Shown here: one piece after another, positions 48,651 to 58,128 of the stretch
How positions within the stretch are numbered: the first letter of the stretch is position 1
How the letters are laid out: every line of letters begins with the position of its first letter
Source of the DNA: Roseiarcus sp963770275
Lineage (GTDB): Bacteria > Pseudomonadota > Alphaproteobacteria > Rhizobiales > Beijerinckiaceae
Direction: 5' to 3'
Assembly: GCA_963770275.1 (NCBI GenBank)
Contig: CAVYPD010000046.1
Coordinates: 42,719 to 106,718 of the forward strand
Length of the DNA stretch: 64,000 nt
Notes under the pieces: generated by a model
What the model saw: only the letters and a program-made list of their open reading frames with translations
Database searches by the model: none
What the model was told of the DNA's origin: nothing
Translations under genes and position numbers: made by a program

Positions 48651-49738
48651 TTGGCGTCTCCGAGGCCGAGGTTGCGGGCCAGCGCGTCGAGGCTCGCGAC
48701 CGCGCCGGCGTCCGACGCCAGCGCCTTATGCGCGTCGACCAGCGCCGCCTTGGCCTTGTCGGCCTCATGCAGCACCGTATAGGCGCGAATAAGGCGCGAC
48801 CATTCGTCGACGCCGCCGCCAGTACTGGCGAGCCGTGTGGCGAGTTTCGACACCATGCCCTCGATCATCGGCCGCTGCGCCTCGGGAATGGCGGCGGCAT
48901 CCGTCGCGGGGGCCGGCTCCCCCTTGAGCGCCGCGAGCCGCGCGTTCACCATGCTTAGCCAGGGCGCGTCGGGCGGCGAATCGGCGGCCAGAGACTTGTA
49001 ATCGCGGATTGCGTCCGCCTTCTTGCCGTCCTGTTCGGCGGCGAGGGCGACATAGTAGCGCGCCTGCGGCTGGCCGGGCTTCTCGGCGAGCGCCCGGTCA
49101 AACGCCTGACGGGCCTCGTCGGTGACCACGCCTCCGGCTGCGGCGACCAGAGCCTCGCCGTAAGCGGCGCGCCGCAAGGGGTCTTCGCCGAGAATACGCA
49201 GCGCCTCGGTATAAGCATGGGCCGCTTCCGCGTAGCGCTCGAGGCGCATGTAGACCGGCGCGATCACCGCCCAGCCTTTGCCGTCGTCGGGCTTGGCGGT
49301 GAGCCGCGCTTCGACCGCCGCCACCGCCGCCTCGATCTCGCCGTTCGATTGGGGCGCGACTTTGCGGCTCGCCAGCGGCTCGTCCGGCAGCATGGGTTGG
49401 CCGAGGCGCCCATAAAGGGAAAAGGCGATCGCCGGCAGGCCGACGGCGATCAGCACAGCCGCTGCGAGACGCGTGCGCCGCGCCGGCGGGGGCGCTTGCG
49501 CGGGCTCGGACGCCGAGGCGATGAGGCGGCGCGCGGCCTCGGCGCGGGCGCTCTCCGCCTCCCCTTGCGGCAGGAGCCCGCGCTCGACGTCGCGCCTGAT
49601 TTCCTCGAGTTGCGCCTTATAGAACGCGGCTTCGTTCGCCGCCGGGTCTGCTTTCGCGGCCGGCGGCGGGCGAAGCAACGGCCATAGGGCGGCCAGGACC
49701 ACGCAAGCCGCCATTCCCGCTAGGACGAACCACACCAT
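48647..49738 (-). CDS. ccmI: cytochrome c biogenesis protein CcmI (CycH)
   Basis: CcmI is a membrane chaperone that presents apocytochrome c to the CcmFH lyase. The 363-residue protein has two N-terminal membrane helices (residues about 3-22, and RLAAAVLIAVGLPAIAFSLY around 90-110) with a cytoplasmic helical loop between (FYKAQLEEIRRDVERG). TPR repeats follow (WAVIAPVYMRLERYAEAAHA, RYYVALAAEQDGKKADAIRD). It is the first gene of the operon, and its stop overlaps the TTG of ccmE. No strong promoter is evident in the 250 bases upstream. Confidence 0.94.
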   Translation of the reverse strand: MVWFVLAGMAACVVLAALWPLLRPPPAAKADPAANEAAFYKAQLEEIRRDVERGLLPQGEAESARAEAARRLIASASEPAQAPPPARRTRLAAAVLIAVGLPAIAFSLYGRLGQPMLPDEPLASRKVAPQSNGEIEAAVAAVEARLTAKPDDGKGWAVIAPVYMRLERYAEAAHAYTEALRILGEDPLRRAAYGEALVAAAGGVVTDEARQAFDRALAEKPGQPQARYYVALAAEQDGKKADAIRDYKSLAADSPPDAPWLSMVNARLAALKGEPAPATDAAAIPEAQRPMIEGMVSKLATRLASTGGGVDEWSRLIRAYTVLHEADKAKAALVDAHKALASDAGAVASLDALARNLGLGDAN

Positions 49739-49989
49739 TCATGAGCCCCAACGCGGCCCCTTCAGGCGGCCGTGGAGAAAAGTCCGGGCTCTGTTATCGC
49801 AAAGCGAAGTTTAGGTCTCGTCAAAATGGAACAAGCGAGACAAATCTACGACTTAGCGCTTGCCAAGGTGGTCGCCCGTAGAGGCGAATCCGCATTTCCG
49901 TCGCGCGGGGACCCGCGGGGCTGTCCTCCCGTTCCGCCGGTTACGACAGCCACGCGGCTCGCGAGAGGTTGAGAGGACATGACTCGCCG

Positions 49990-50938
49990 CTATTCAGAGG
50001 GTTGCGAGCGGCGGTGCGCGACGAGGGCCATCAGTCGCCGGTCCCGCCACGCCGACCGCTCGGGAAGCTTCTCCTGCGCCAGCGCCGCGCGGCGCTCCGA
50101 TCTCGCCCGCTCGATCAGTTCCGGCGACCACGGACGCGGATTGGATCGTGATTGCGCGATCGAATGGTAGAGCGGCCCGAGCCGGCGGGCGTAGTCGTCC
50201 ACGCCGCCCGGCGCGTTCAAATCGATCGTCTCGAACGGCCCCATGAACGACCAGCGCAAGCCGAGCCCCTGCGAGACACAGAGGTCGATGTCGGCGGCGC
50301 TCGCATAGCCCTCCTCGAACAAAGCCCAGGCTTCCTTGAGAAGCACGCCCTGCAGGCGATTGAGGATGAACCCTTCGATCTCCCGATTGACCACGATCGG
50401 CGCCTGGCCGACCGCCTGCATCACGCCGCGAAGCCAGGGCAGGATCGCCGGATCGGTCCACGGCGCCGGAACGAGTTCGACCAGCGGCACGAGATGGGGC
50501 GGGTTGACCGGATGGGCGATGAGAAAGCGCTCCCGGCGCGGCGCATGCTCGGTGAAGGCCGAAGCCGGAATGCCGGAGCTCGAACTTCCGACGACCGCGT
50601 CATCCCGGATCAAGGCGCCGATGGCCTGGGAGACTTCGGTCTTCTCGGGGATGCGCTCGAACACCGATTCTTGAACGTAGTCGACGTCGGCGACCGCGGC
50701 GCTGCAGGTCGTCAACGACGGTCACGCGCGAGCAAATGGCGTCGACGCCATCGACCAGACCCGCTTTCGCCATGTCCTCGAGGCTCGCGCGAATCCGCGC
50801 CGCCGTCGTCCGCCGGATGTCCACGCTCGCGTCGAACGCGCGGACATTGACGCCCGCGCGCGCGAAGACAATGGCCCAGGCTGAGCCGACAAGGCCCGCG
50901 CCGACAATGCCGACCGTTTTTACCGAAGAACCAGCCAT
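49990..50938 (-). CDS. 3-hydroxyacyl-CoA dehydrogenase-like protein (lambda-crystallin/CRYL1 type), frameshifted near 50700
   Basis: The N-terminal Rossmann motif VGIVGAGLVGSAWAIVFARA and VTVVDDLQ are followed, after removing one base near 50700, by AAVADVDYVQESVFERIPEK, SSSSGIPASAFTEHA and IAHPVNPPHLVPLVELVPAP. The C-terminal domain has REIEGFILNRLQGVLLKEAW. This is the CRYL1/L-gulonate dehydrogenase and carnitine 3-dehydrogenase branch of the 3-hydroxyacyl-CoA dehydrogenase fold, about 316 residues. It oxidises a secondary hydroxyl group with NAD. ATG 50938 overlaps the stop of the upstream gene (ATGA), so it is the last gene of the catabolic cluster. The substrate is probably a hydroxy acid from the imported compound. 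Confidence 0.85.
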
Positions 50939-51825
50939 CAACGCACCCGCGATTTTTCGCCGTCCGCGAGGCAGATCTCGCTGATGCGCAGGCCATCCGC
51001 CGTGATCCGGGACGGGAACCGGTCCTTGAGCCGCTCTTCGTGGACGGGAATGACTCGTCGCGCCTCATAGCCCACGGATTTCATCATCGCTTCAGTCGCC
51101 AAGACTAGATTCTCCTGACTTCCGACGGCGAGGCCGACGGGCACGTACATCTGGTCGACGTCCACGACCGCGCCGGGGCCCTCGATGTTCTCGAACACGT
51201 AAACAAGATCGCCGGCGAGCGCCCAGGCGTCGCTCGATTGCGACTTGCCATCGTTGCGGACGTGAACCCACATCGAGCCGTAGGTGTGGCTGTCATAGGC
51301 GACGTGCAGGTCGATGTTAGGAAGAACATTCTCGCGCGTGCCGTCGATGCAGACGAGACGCTTCTGGCGGGCGAGATCGACGCCACGGATGATATCGCCT
51401 GGGTCGACGGCGACCATCATCCAGCGCATCCGGTCGGGCAGCGACATGGCCCAGACCCATTTCGCGATCTCGCGTTCCTGGATGTAGAAAGTCGCCTTCG
51501 GGAAGTCCTCGACATTGCCGAAATGATCGAAATGCGCGTGGCTGATGAACACGGTGTCGACATCCGCAGGCGTCAGTCCGACGCCGGCTAGGACTTCCTT
51601 CGGTGAATGCCAGTTCTCGACCCCGAACTTGTCGCCCAGCGCCTTACCGTATTCCTTGTTGTTGTAGCCCACGTCGACCATCGCGACGTGGTTCTTGCCC
51701 TTGATCAGCGCATAGCAATACGGGAGCTTGACGTAGCCCTGATTGTGCGCGCCGTAGAGAACGCCGCTTTTGTGGTACTTGGTGACGTAGGAGTACTCTA
51801 GGACCCAAATCGAGTAGTCGGCCAT
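50938..51825 (-). CDS. metallo-beta-lactamase-fold hydrolase (lactonase-like)
   Basis: The 295-residue protein has the zinc motif SHAHFDHFGN (His96, His98, Asp100, His101) and later candidates for the other ligands (AGDLVYVFEN, VIPVHEE). It fits the MBL-fold group annotated as N-acyl-homoserine-lactonase family, whose members hydrolyse lactones or related esters. Within this cluster a sugar-acid lactone or ester is a more natural substrate than a quorum signal. It is followed without gap by the 3-hydroxyacyl-CoA dehydrogenase-like gene. There is no signal peptide, so it is cytoplasmic. Confidence 0.88.
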   Translation of the reverse strand: MADYSIWVLEYSYVTKYHKSGVLYGAHNQGYVKLPYCYALIKGKNHVAMVDVGYNNKEYGKALGDKFGVENWHSPKEVLAGVGLTPADVDTVFISHAHFDHFGNVEDFPKATFYIQEREIAKWVWAMSLPDRMRWMMVAVDPGDIIRGVDLARQKRLVCIDGTRENVLPNIDLHVAYDSHTYGSMWVHVRNDGKSQSSDAWALAGDLVYVFENIEGPGAVVDVDQMYVPVGLAVGSQENLVLATEAMMKSVGYEARRVIPVHEERLKDRFPSRITADGLRISEICLADGEKSRVR

Positions 51826-51846
51826 GCGTTCCCTCTTTCGTTATTG

Positions 51847-52380
51847 TTAGGCGCGCGCCGTCATGGGCGCGCAATTGCAGCAGGATTGGCGGAAGTCGAC
51901 CATCGTCATGCCGAGTTTGTCGATCGAGCAGAGCTGAACAAGTCGATAGGCCGCGGCGACACGCTCAAGAGCGAGCGACACGTCTACCTTTTCCTTCGTC
52001 GCCGAGGCTTCCAGCGCGTCGAGGCACTCGCCAACAAGACGAGCGGCGCGAATGAGATTTTCCACCTGACGCTCGCAGCCGCGCGGCGCGCTCAGGTCAG
52101 CAAGCGTGCTGGACACTTCGCGCCACTGCTCGCGCGCAATTGCGACGGCGGGCAGGTCGACGATCTCACGACGTTGGCTTGCTTGCGCCAGAACGAGCAG
52201 TCCTGCCGCCTGTCCGATCAGGCGGCGCAACGCGTCGTAAGGTCGTCTCAGTGCGGCGGCCGCGGCCGCGTCGACCTCCGCGACGTCAGGCTCGGGAAGC
52301 GCTGGCTCGGCGACAGCCGGACAATCCCAGCGATGGACCAAGGCCGCGCGATCGAGCATGTCCCTGCCGCTACTCGGCAT
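51847..52380 (-). CDS. hypothetical protein with C-terminal CCNC
   Basis: This 177-residue, helix-rich protein has ALRRPYDALRRLIGQAAGLL, EQWREVSSTLADLSAPRGC and a C-terminal QSCCNCAPMTARA. I recognise no family. Its start (ATG 52380) overlaps the end of lacI by 11 bases, and its stop lies 21 bases before the metallo-beta-lactamase-fold gene, so it belongs to the operon. A short alternative start is possible inside. The cysteine cluster could bind metal. Confidence 0.6.
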   Translation of the reverse strand: MPSSGRDMLDRAALVHRWDCPAVAEPALPEPDVAEVDAAAAAALRRPYDALRRLIGQAAGLLVLAQASQRREIVDLPAVAIAREQWREVSSTLADLSAPRGCERQVENLIRAARLVGECLDALEASATKEKVDVSLALERVAAAYRLVQLCSIDKLGMTMVDFRQSCCNCAPMTARA

Positions 52381-53413
52381 GGCTGACCTGCCGCGTGGAA
52401 GCGCGTTCGACGAGTTCGCCCGGAAAGCATTCGATTCGCGGTTCCAGGTGCGCGGAGCCGAACAGCATTCCGATCAGCTCCATGGTCACGTCGATCATCT
52501 TACCCACCGGCTGGCGCACGGTGGTCAGCGCATGGGACGGCCAGTGCGCCATGGCGATGTCGTCGAAGCCGACGACCGACAGATCGCCCGGAATGTCGAG
52601 TCCGAACTCGCGGCGCGCCGCGTCCATGAAGCCGATGGCGAGAATATCGTTGGCGCAGAACACCCCATCCGGGCGGCTCGTCCCGCCAAGCAGGCGGGAG
52701 GCGGCCTCGTATCCGCGCTCATAAGCAAAAGCGCCGGCCTCGACGCAGATTGGTTCTTTAAGTCCGTGGTCGAGGCATCCGCGCCGATAGCCTTCCCACC
52801 GGTCGACGGTCGTGGAGGCGTCCGGCCGGCCCGCTACGAACGCGAGCCGCCGATGACCAAGCTTGATCAGATGATCGGCGACAAGACGCCCGCCGCCAAC
52901 ATTGTCGCAGGTCACGCCGAAGGCGTCGACGTTCAACGGGCGCCGGTTGAAGAAGATGACCGGCGTGCCTGCCTCCCCGCACGCTTCCGCGGCTTCGGAC
53001 GACAGGGTCGCTGCGAGAACGATGACCACGTCGGGCTGATAGGACAGAAGAAGCTTCACCGCGTCATCGAGCGAATCGCTCGAGCCGGCCGCCGTCAGCA
53101 TCACGTTGAGGTCGATTTCGCGCAGCCTCTCGGTGAGTCGCGTCAGGACCTCGGGATAGAAGGGATTATTGATATCGGACGTCACCACGCCCGCGATTCG
53201 GGTGCGCTTGGTGATCAGGCTTCGCGCCAGCGGATTGGGCGCGTACCCGATTTCGGCCGCGCGGGTGAGCACGGCTGACCGGGTGCTCGGCGCGATCACC
53301 GCGTCGTCATAGAACGCGCGCGAAATCGTCGAGGTCGACAGGCTCAGGTCGCGTGCGAGGTCCTTCACCGTCACGCGGGCCTTGCGAACGCGAATCCTGT
53401 CGTCCCCACTCAT
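52370..53413 (-). CDS. LacI-family transcriptional regulator
   Basis: The 347-residue protein has the N-terminal HTH VTVKDLARDLSLSTSTISRA and hinge SAVLTRAAEIGYAPNPLARS. The periplasmic-binding-like domain has VVTSDINNPFYPEVL, HRRLAFVAGRPDAS, GVFCANDILAIGFMDAARR and LTTVRQPVGKM. It is in the operon between the HisD-like gene and the hypothetical gene. Two TGNNAACGTTNNCA sites, 34-37 bases before the ATPase gene and the binding-protein gene, are likely its operators. The ligand is presumably the transported compound or a metabolite. Confidence 0.94.
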   Translation of the reverse strand: MSGDDRIRVRKARVTVKDLARDLSLSTSTISRAFYDDAVIAPSTRSAVLTRAAEIGYAPNPLARSLITKRTRIAGVVTSDINNPFYPEVLTRLTERLREIDLNVMLTAAGSSDSLDDAVKLLLSYQPDVVIVLAATLSSEAAEACGEAGTPVIFFNRRPLNVDAFGVTCDNVGGGRLVADHLIKLGHRRLAFVAGRPDASTTVDRWEGYRRGCLDHGLKEPICVEAGAFAYERGYEAASRLLGGTSRPDGVFCANDILAIGFMDAARREFGLDIPGDLSVVGFDDIAMAHWPSHALTTVRQPVGKMIDVTMELIGMLFGSAHLEPRIECFPGELVERASTRQVSHAE

Positions 53414-53440
53414 CTGAGGCGAGCCCCTTAAAGCGCCCGC

Positions 53441-54728
53441 TCAGGCATTGCGTCCGCCATACCGGCGCACGCGGATGTTGGCCTGCTCGGCGTGACCGTA
53501 GAAGCCTTCGAGCATGCAGAGGCGCGAGCAATATTCGCCGACCATCGCGCTTGCTTCGTCGGTGAGCACTTTCTGGTAGGTGCAGGTCTTCAGGAACTTG
53601 CCGACCCAAAGCCCGCCCGTGTAGCGCGCGGCCTTCTTGGTGGGCAGCGTGTGGTTGGTGCCGATGACCTTGTCCCCATAGGCGACGTTCGTGCGGGGCC
53701 CGAGGAAGAGCGCGCCGTAGTTCGTCATGCCTTTCAGGAACACATCGGGATCCCGCGTCATCACCTGAACGTGCTCGGAGGCGATCCGGTCAGCCTCGCG
53801 GATCATCTCAGCCTCATCATCGCAGACTATGACCTCGCCGTACGATTCCCATGCTTGTCCCGCGGTCTCGCCCGTCGGCAGGATCGCCAACTGACGCTTC
53901 ACTTCGTTCATCGTGTCCCGCGCGAGCTTCTCCGAAGTGGTCAGGAGAATCGCAGGCGAGGTCGGACCGTGCTCGGCCTGACCGAGAAGATCGGTGGCGC
54001 AGATCTCGCCGTCGACCGTGTCATCGGCAATGATGAGCGTTTCGGTTGGGCCGGCGAAAAGGTCGATGCCGACGCGGCCGTAGAGCTGACGCTTCGCCTC
54101 GGCCACAAAGGCGTTGCCGGGCCCGACCAGCATGTCGACCGGCGCGATCGTTTCGGTTCCGAGCGCCATGGCGGCGACGGCCTGCACGCCGCCCAGCACA
54201 TAGATCTCGTCGGCGCCGCCCATATGCATCGCCGCGACGATGGCGGGATGCGGTCCGCCCTGGAACGGCGGCGCGCAGGCCATCACGCGCTCAACGCCGG
54301 CGACCTTCGCGGTCACCACGCTCATGTGCGCCGACGCGACCATCGGATATTTGCCGCCGGGGACGTAGCAGCCGATCGACGTTCACGGGAATGTTCTTGT
54401 GACCCAGAATGACGCCGGGCAAGGTCTCGACTTCGAGGTCCTTGATGCACTCGCGCTGCTTCTGCGCAAAGTTGCGGATCTGCGCCTGCGCGAATTGGAT
54501 GTCCTCGATGTCCCGCGGCGCGACTTTCGCGATCGTCGCTTCAATGTCGGCCGGAGACAGGCGAAACGTTGCGGGCGACCATTTGTCGAATTTTTCCGAC
54601 AATTCGCGAACGGCCGTGTCGCCGCGCGTCTCGACGTCGGTCAGGATGCCTTCGACTGTGGCGCGCACTTTGGCGTCGTTGGCGGCCACTTCTTTGGCGT
54701 CGCGACCGCGCTTCAGGTGTCTGGCCAT
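53441..54728 (-). CDS. histidinol-dehydrogenase-family dehydrogenase (HisD-like), frameshifted near 54380
   Basis: After removing one base near 54380 (junction KNIPVN-SIGCYVPGGKYPM) this is about 429 residues. It shows the HisD fold: VLGGVQAVAAMALGTETI, DLFAGPTETLIIADD, DLLGQAEHGPTS (Gln and His zinc ligands), SEHVQVM (Glu-His catalytic pair) and LEGFYGHAEQAN (C-terminal His). The isolated position beside a sugar-type ABC transporter and LacI regulator, and the Cys-Tyr of IGCYVPGG, point away from histidine synthesis. Homologs in such clusters oxidise other diols, for example sulfopropanediol (HpsN). It is the second gene after the binding protein. Confidence 0.88.
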
Positions 54729-54754
54729 TGTCTTGGTCCTTGGTTCGAGAAGAG

Positions 54755-54783
54755 CGTCCCGAGCGCCAAGCGCGCCCGGGACG
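54755..54783 (-). terminator. hairpin between binding-protein and HisD-like genes
   Basis: CGTCCCG and CGGGACG pair, with a second inner stem GCGC/GCGC around CAA. Such stem-loops after an ABC binding-protein gene commonly protect its mRNA or reduce read-through so that the binding protein is made in excess. There is no T run. Confidence 0.5.
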
Positions 54784-54790
54784 ATAGTGA

Positions 54791-56017
54791 TTACGGCTTT
54801 ACCGTCGGCTCAACTTTGGTCAGCTTGTACAAGTCGGCTGGCGGCTCGCACTTCTGGCAGTTGATGCCCGGTTCGTTGGGGGCTTTCACGACTTCCGCCG
54901 GCAGCGGCTGGATCGTCTTGCCCGGGGTTGGCGCGCCATCGAGAGCGGACTTGAGGCTGAGTTCCGGCAGGAACTCAGGACTGAAGACCTCGGTCACGAA
55001 GGAGCTCGGGACCTTGCCGTCGGGGAAGGTGTTGCACCCGTCTTCAAAGGTGTCGCCCTTGCAGAGCATGACCTTGTCGGCCGGAACCCAGGGCAGTGGA
55101 TACTGGATGTTCATCGCCTTCAGGTCCCGCTTCTTCGTCAGGATCTCCATCATCAACTTGAACGCATAGCCGGCCGTGGCCGGGGGAGAGCCGGCGGAGA
55201 CACCCTTGAGGCCGTTCTTCTGGGCCTCGGGATCGGCAAGCGCCAGGCGGAAGCCGTTCGAGTTTTCGCCGGTCATCGGGACGAGGCGGGTTCCTTTGTC
55301 GCGAAGAGCCTGGATGGCGCCGAATTCGCCGGCCTGCGCCCAGATGCCGTCGACATCGGGATGCGCGGCAAGCGCCTTGGCGGTCTCCTGCTGCGTCGTG
55401 CGGTCATCCCAGAAGGAATAGTATTCCGCGACGACCTGGATGCCGGGATATTTCTTGAAGATGTGCATCGCGCCGTCGGTGTGGCGCTTGTCGACGGAAT
55501 TTCCGGGCACGCCGCGGCTTAGGAAGATCTTCCCCTTGCCGTCGAGCGCGTTCACCAGCGCCTGCGCCGTGTTCTCTCCAAAGCCGGCGGTGATGTAGCT
55601 CACGTTATAAGCGCAGGGCTCGGTTACGGTGGCGTCATACATGAAGAACAGGACGCCCTTCTCGCAGCCCTTCTTGACGGTCCGATTGAGGGCGCTCGAC
55701 GAGATGGGGAAGCTGATGACGCCGTCAGCGTTTGCGTCGATCATGCTCTCGTAGGCGGCGATCTGAGCCTGCGGATCAGTGCCGGAGATGACCTCCTTGA
55801 GCTCGACCAACTTATCGTAGGGAGGCGTCTGCGCGAGAGCCTTCACGATATTGGCGGCCTCGGACTGCCAAGCGTTGCCGCTGTAGCTTAGGCTCAAGAA
55901 GATCTTGAGTTTTTTCGCTTCGTCGGCCGACGCCGAACTTGTCGCAAGCGCGAACGCGGATGCGAGCGCGCCGGCGGCGACGCAGGTCGTCATAAGCAGC
56001 TTTCTCAACGTCGTCAT
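54791..56017 (-). CDS. ribose-type ABC transporter substrate-binding protein
   Basis: The 408-residue protein has a signal peptide (residues about 1-31, ending SSASADE) and the periplasmic-binding fold of the Peripla_BP_4 group: LSLSYSGNAWQSEAANIVKAL, AAYESMIDANADGVISFPIS, GKIFLSRGVPGNSVDKRHTD and AALAAHPDVDGIWAQAGEFG-like region. The C-terminus has INCQKCEPPADL, a CxxC pair unusual for the family, and is longer than typical ribose binders (about 300 residues). It has its own operator-like site 37 bases upstream. Confidence 0.92.
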   Translation of the reverse strand: MTTLRKLLMTTCVAAGALASAFALATSSASADEAKKLKIFLSLSYSGNAWQSEAANIVKALAQTPPYDKLVELKEVISGTDPQAQIAAYESMIDANADGVISFPISSSALNRTVKKGCEKGVLFFMYDATVTEPCAYNVSYITAGFGENTAQALVNALDGKGKIFLSRGVPGNSVDKRHTDGAMHIFKKYPGIQVVAEYYSFWDDRTTQQETAKALAAHPDVDGIWAQAGEFGAIQALRDKGTRLVPMTGENSNGFRLALADPEAQKNGLKGVSAGSPPATAGYAFKLMMEILTKKRDLKAMNIQYPLPWVPADKVMLCKGDTFEDGCNTFPDGKVPSSFVTEVFSPEFLPELSLKSALDGAPTPGKTIQPLPAEVVKAPNEPGINCQKCEPPADLYKLTKVEPTVKP

Positions 56018-56052
56018 TCGGTAACCTCCCTAGTCACGCCACTGTTTTGCCC

Positions 56053-56068
56053 GTGAGAACGTTCCCAC
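56053..56068. promoter_or_regulatory. LacI-type operator, upstream of the binding-protein gene
   Basis: GTGAGAACGTTCCCAC is a near-perfect 16-bp palindrome with a central CG, as in LacI-family operators. Its core TGNNAACGTTNNCA recurs before the ATPase gene. It lies 36 bases before the start of the binding-protein gene. Confidence 0.65.
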
Positions 56069-56107
56069 ACCGAGTGGTGCGCCGCCTCCAGCCGACTGGC
56101 TCGTGGC

Positions 56108-57121
56108 TTAGCCAGCCGACCTGTTTCTGAGTCTCGCGATGAGATCCTCTCGAAGAAGAAGCAGCGCGCCGACAATGATTGCGCCCTCGATCACCGTGCG
56201 CCACCCCTGATCGATGCCGAGCGCGGCGATGACCGTGCCCAGCGTAGTGAGGAGGATGGCGCCGCCGACCGTTCCCGCGAAACTGCCGCGGCCGCCAAGA
56301 ATCGACGATCCGCCGATGACGACGGACGCGATGCTCGGCAAAAGGTAGGAATCGCCCATGCGCAAAGTCGCGCCGTTTGCATAACCGACCAGCATCATTC
56401 CCGCGAAGCCTGCGCAAACGGCGCTGATCGCGTAGGCGGCCATGATGGGGCGCCACGTCGCAACGCCCGCGATGCGCGCGGCCTCGCGGTTGGCGCCGAC
56501 CGCATAGAGCCGCCGTCCAAATGCGGTCGCGCTCTGCAAGGCCCAGGCGATGAGAACGAAGATGACAACGAAGATGAGGACGGCGGACAGACGCCCGACC
56601 GACCCCTTCATAAGCGAAAGGAAGGCGTCAGGCGCGGCGCCGCGAGGCGTTCCGCTTGTGTAACCGAGCGCTGCGGACGCGACGATGATGCCGCTCGCCA
56701 TCGTCATGATGAAGGGGGGAATATTCAGCCAAATTACTCCGACCGCGTTGAGCGCGCCGATGCAGGCGCAGAGGATGAGAACCGCGGGAATCACGACCCA
56801 TTCCGATCCTAGCGAGCCGTTCCAGGTGGTCGAGAGGACCCCGCCCAGCGTGATCATCGAGGCGATCGAAAGGTCGAGGCCGCCAACCAGGATGACGAGG
56901 CCCTGACCGAAAGCGACAACGATAAGGAACGAAGCGAGCGTGATGATCGTATCGACCTGATCCCACGACCCGAGCGCCGGGCTCACGAACCGAGACGCGA
57001 GGATGAGAAGGATCGTGAGGGCGAAAATCGCCGCGGTGCTGATCGTCTCCGAGCGAATGCGTCCAATCCGCCGCGTATCCGCGGGCGGCTGCAAAGCGGC
57101 GGAGGGTCGCGCGCTGGTCAC
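56108..57121 (-). CDS. ribose-type ABC transporter permease (second)
   Basis: The 337-residue protein starts with GTG 57121 overlapping the stop of the first permease (GTGA). It has about eight membrane helices and the family marks LVGGLDLSIASMITLGG, GRRLYAVGANREAARIAGV (EAA-like loop) and SVVIGGSSILGGRGSFAGTV. RbsC-type permeases usually act as homodimers, so two different permease genes suggest a heterodimer. The frame is open upstream but that part is shadow sequence of the previous gene. Confidence 0.93.
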   Translation of the reverse strand: MTSARPSAALQPPADTRRIGRIRSETISTAAIFALTILLILASRFVSPALGSWDQVDTIITLASFLIVVAFGQGLVILVGGLDLSIASMITLGGVLSTTWNGSLGSEWVVIPAVLILCACIGALNAVGVIWLNIPPFIMTMASGIIVASAALGYTSGTPRGAAPDAFLSLMKGSVGRLSAVLIFVVIFVLIAWALQSATAFGRRLYAVGANREAARIAGVATWRPIMAAYAISAVCAGFAGMMLVGYANGATLRMGDSYLLPSIASVVIGGSSILGGRGSFAGTVGGAILLTTLGTVIAALGIDQGWRTVIEGAIIVGALLLLREDLIARLRNRSAG

Positions 57122-58128
57122 GCGCGGGCCCCCGTCGAGGCGAGGCGGGAGATCAAGGACCCGAACACGATGGCGAGCACCATGACGGCGCCCTGGAAAA
57201 TGCCGGTGTAGAACGACGACACCCCGCCTGAAAAGAGCACCTTCTGCAAAAGCATCAGCGTCGCCGCGCCGATCACCGCGCCCACGAGGCTGCCTCTGCC
57301 GCCTGTCAGCGAGACGCCTCCGAGCGCCACGGCGGCGAACGTCAGCATGAGAAACGGAGTTCCTGCGCTGGGATTGCCGGTCGCCGTCTGCACGCTCAGC
57401 ATGAAGCCGGCGAGTCCATAGAGCAGGCCTGCGCCGACGAAAGCCGTGAAGCGTGCGCGTACCACCGAAATCCCCGACAGCGAAGCCGCCGTTTCGTCCG
57501 CGCCGACCGCAAAAAGGCCAATGCAGCTGTCGGTGCGGCGGAAAACAAGCCACAGGGCCACGACCGCCAGCACGATGAGCCCGGAAATCGGTATGATGCC
57601 GAAGAGCACATCGGTGAGCGTGTAGCTGACCCAATCCGCGATCGTACCGCCCGGCGCATCCATGATGACGAGTGCGAGACCCTGACCGATGATCATGGTG
57701 CCGAGGGTCGCGGCGATCGACTGCAAACGCAGGATCGCAACGAGGATTCCGTTGAGCACGCCGATGGCGCCCCCAACGCCAAGGCAGATCAGCAGGCTTA
57801 CGAGAGCCCCGCCTGGCCCCTCGACCGGATAGGTCGCCATCAGCACGTTCGAGAGGGACACGACGCCGGAAACCGAGAGGTCGAAGCCTTTCGAAATCAC
57901 GACGAGGCTTTCGCCGGCGGCGGCGATGGCGAGCGGCGCCGCATTGTTGGAGAGATTGGTCACGCCCGAGACCGTAAGGGCGCTGCGATCCCATAAGGCG
58001 TAGAGCGTGAAGAGGATGACATAGAGGATGGCGACGACGCCCGCGCCGTCGGTCAGGCCGCGCCGGATCGCAACGCCTAAGTTCGAGCCTGGCGCGCTCG
58101 CCGCCGCGGAGTCAGCACTCGCGCTCAT
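57118..58128 (-). CDS. ribose-type ABC transporter permease (first)
   Basis: The 336-residue protein has about eight to nine membrane helices with VVISKGFDLSVSGVVSLSNV, IGVLNGILVAIL, GLFAVGADETAASLSGI and AAVALGGVSLTGGRGSLVGAV, the RbsC family pattern. Its ATG overlaps the stop of the ATPase gene (58125-58128), and its own stop overlaps the next permease. It therefore sits in a tightly coupled three-gene block. Confidence 0.93.
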   Translation of the reverse strand: MSASADSAAASAPGSNLGVAIRRGLTDGAGVVAILYVILFTLYALWDRSALTVSGVTNLSNNAAPLAIAAAGESLVVISKGFDLSVSGVVSLSNVLMATYPVEGPGGALVSLLICLGVGGAIGVLNGILVAILRLQSIAATLGTMIIGQGLALVIMDAPGGTIADWVSYTLTDVLFGIIPISGLIVLAVVALWLVFRRTDSCIGLFAVGADETAASLSGISVVRARFTAFVGAGLLYGLAGFMLSVQTATGNPSAGTPFLMLTFAAVALGGVSLTGGRGSLVGAVIGAATLMLLQKVLFSGGVSSFYTGIFQGAVMVLAIVFGSLISRLASTGARA

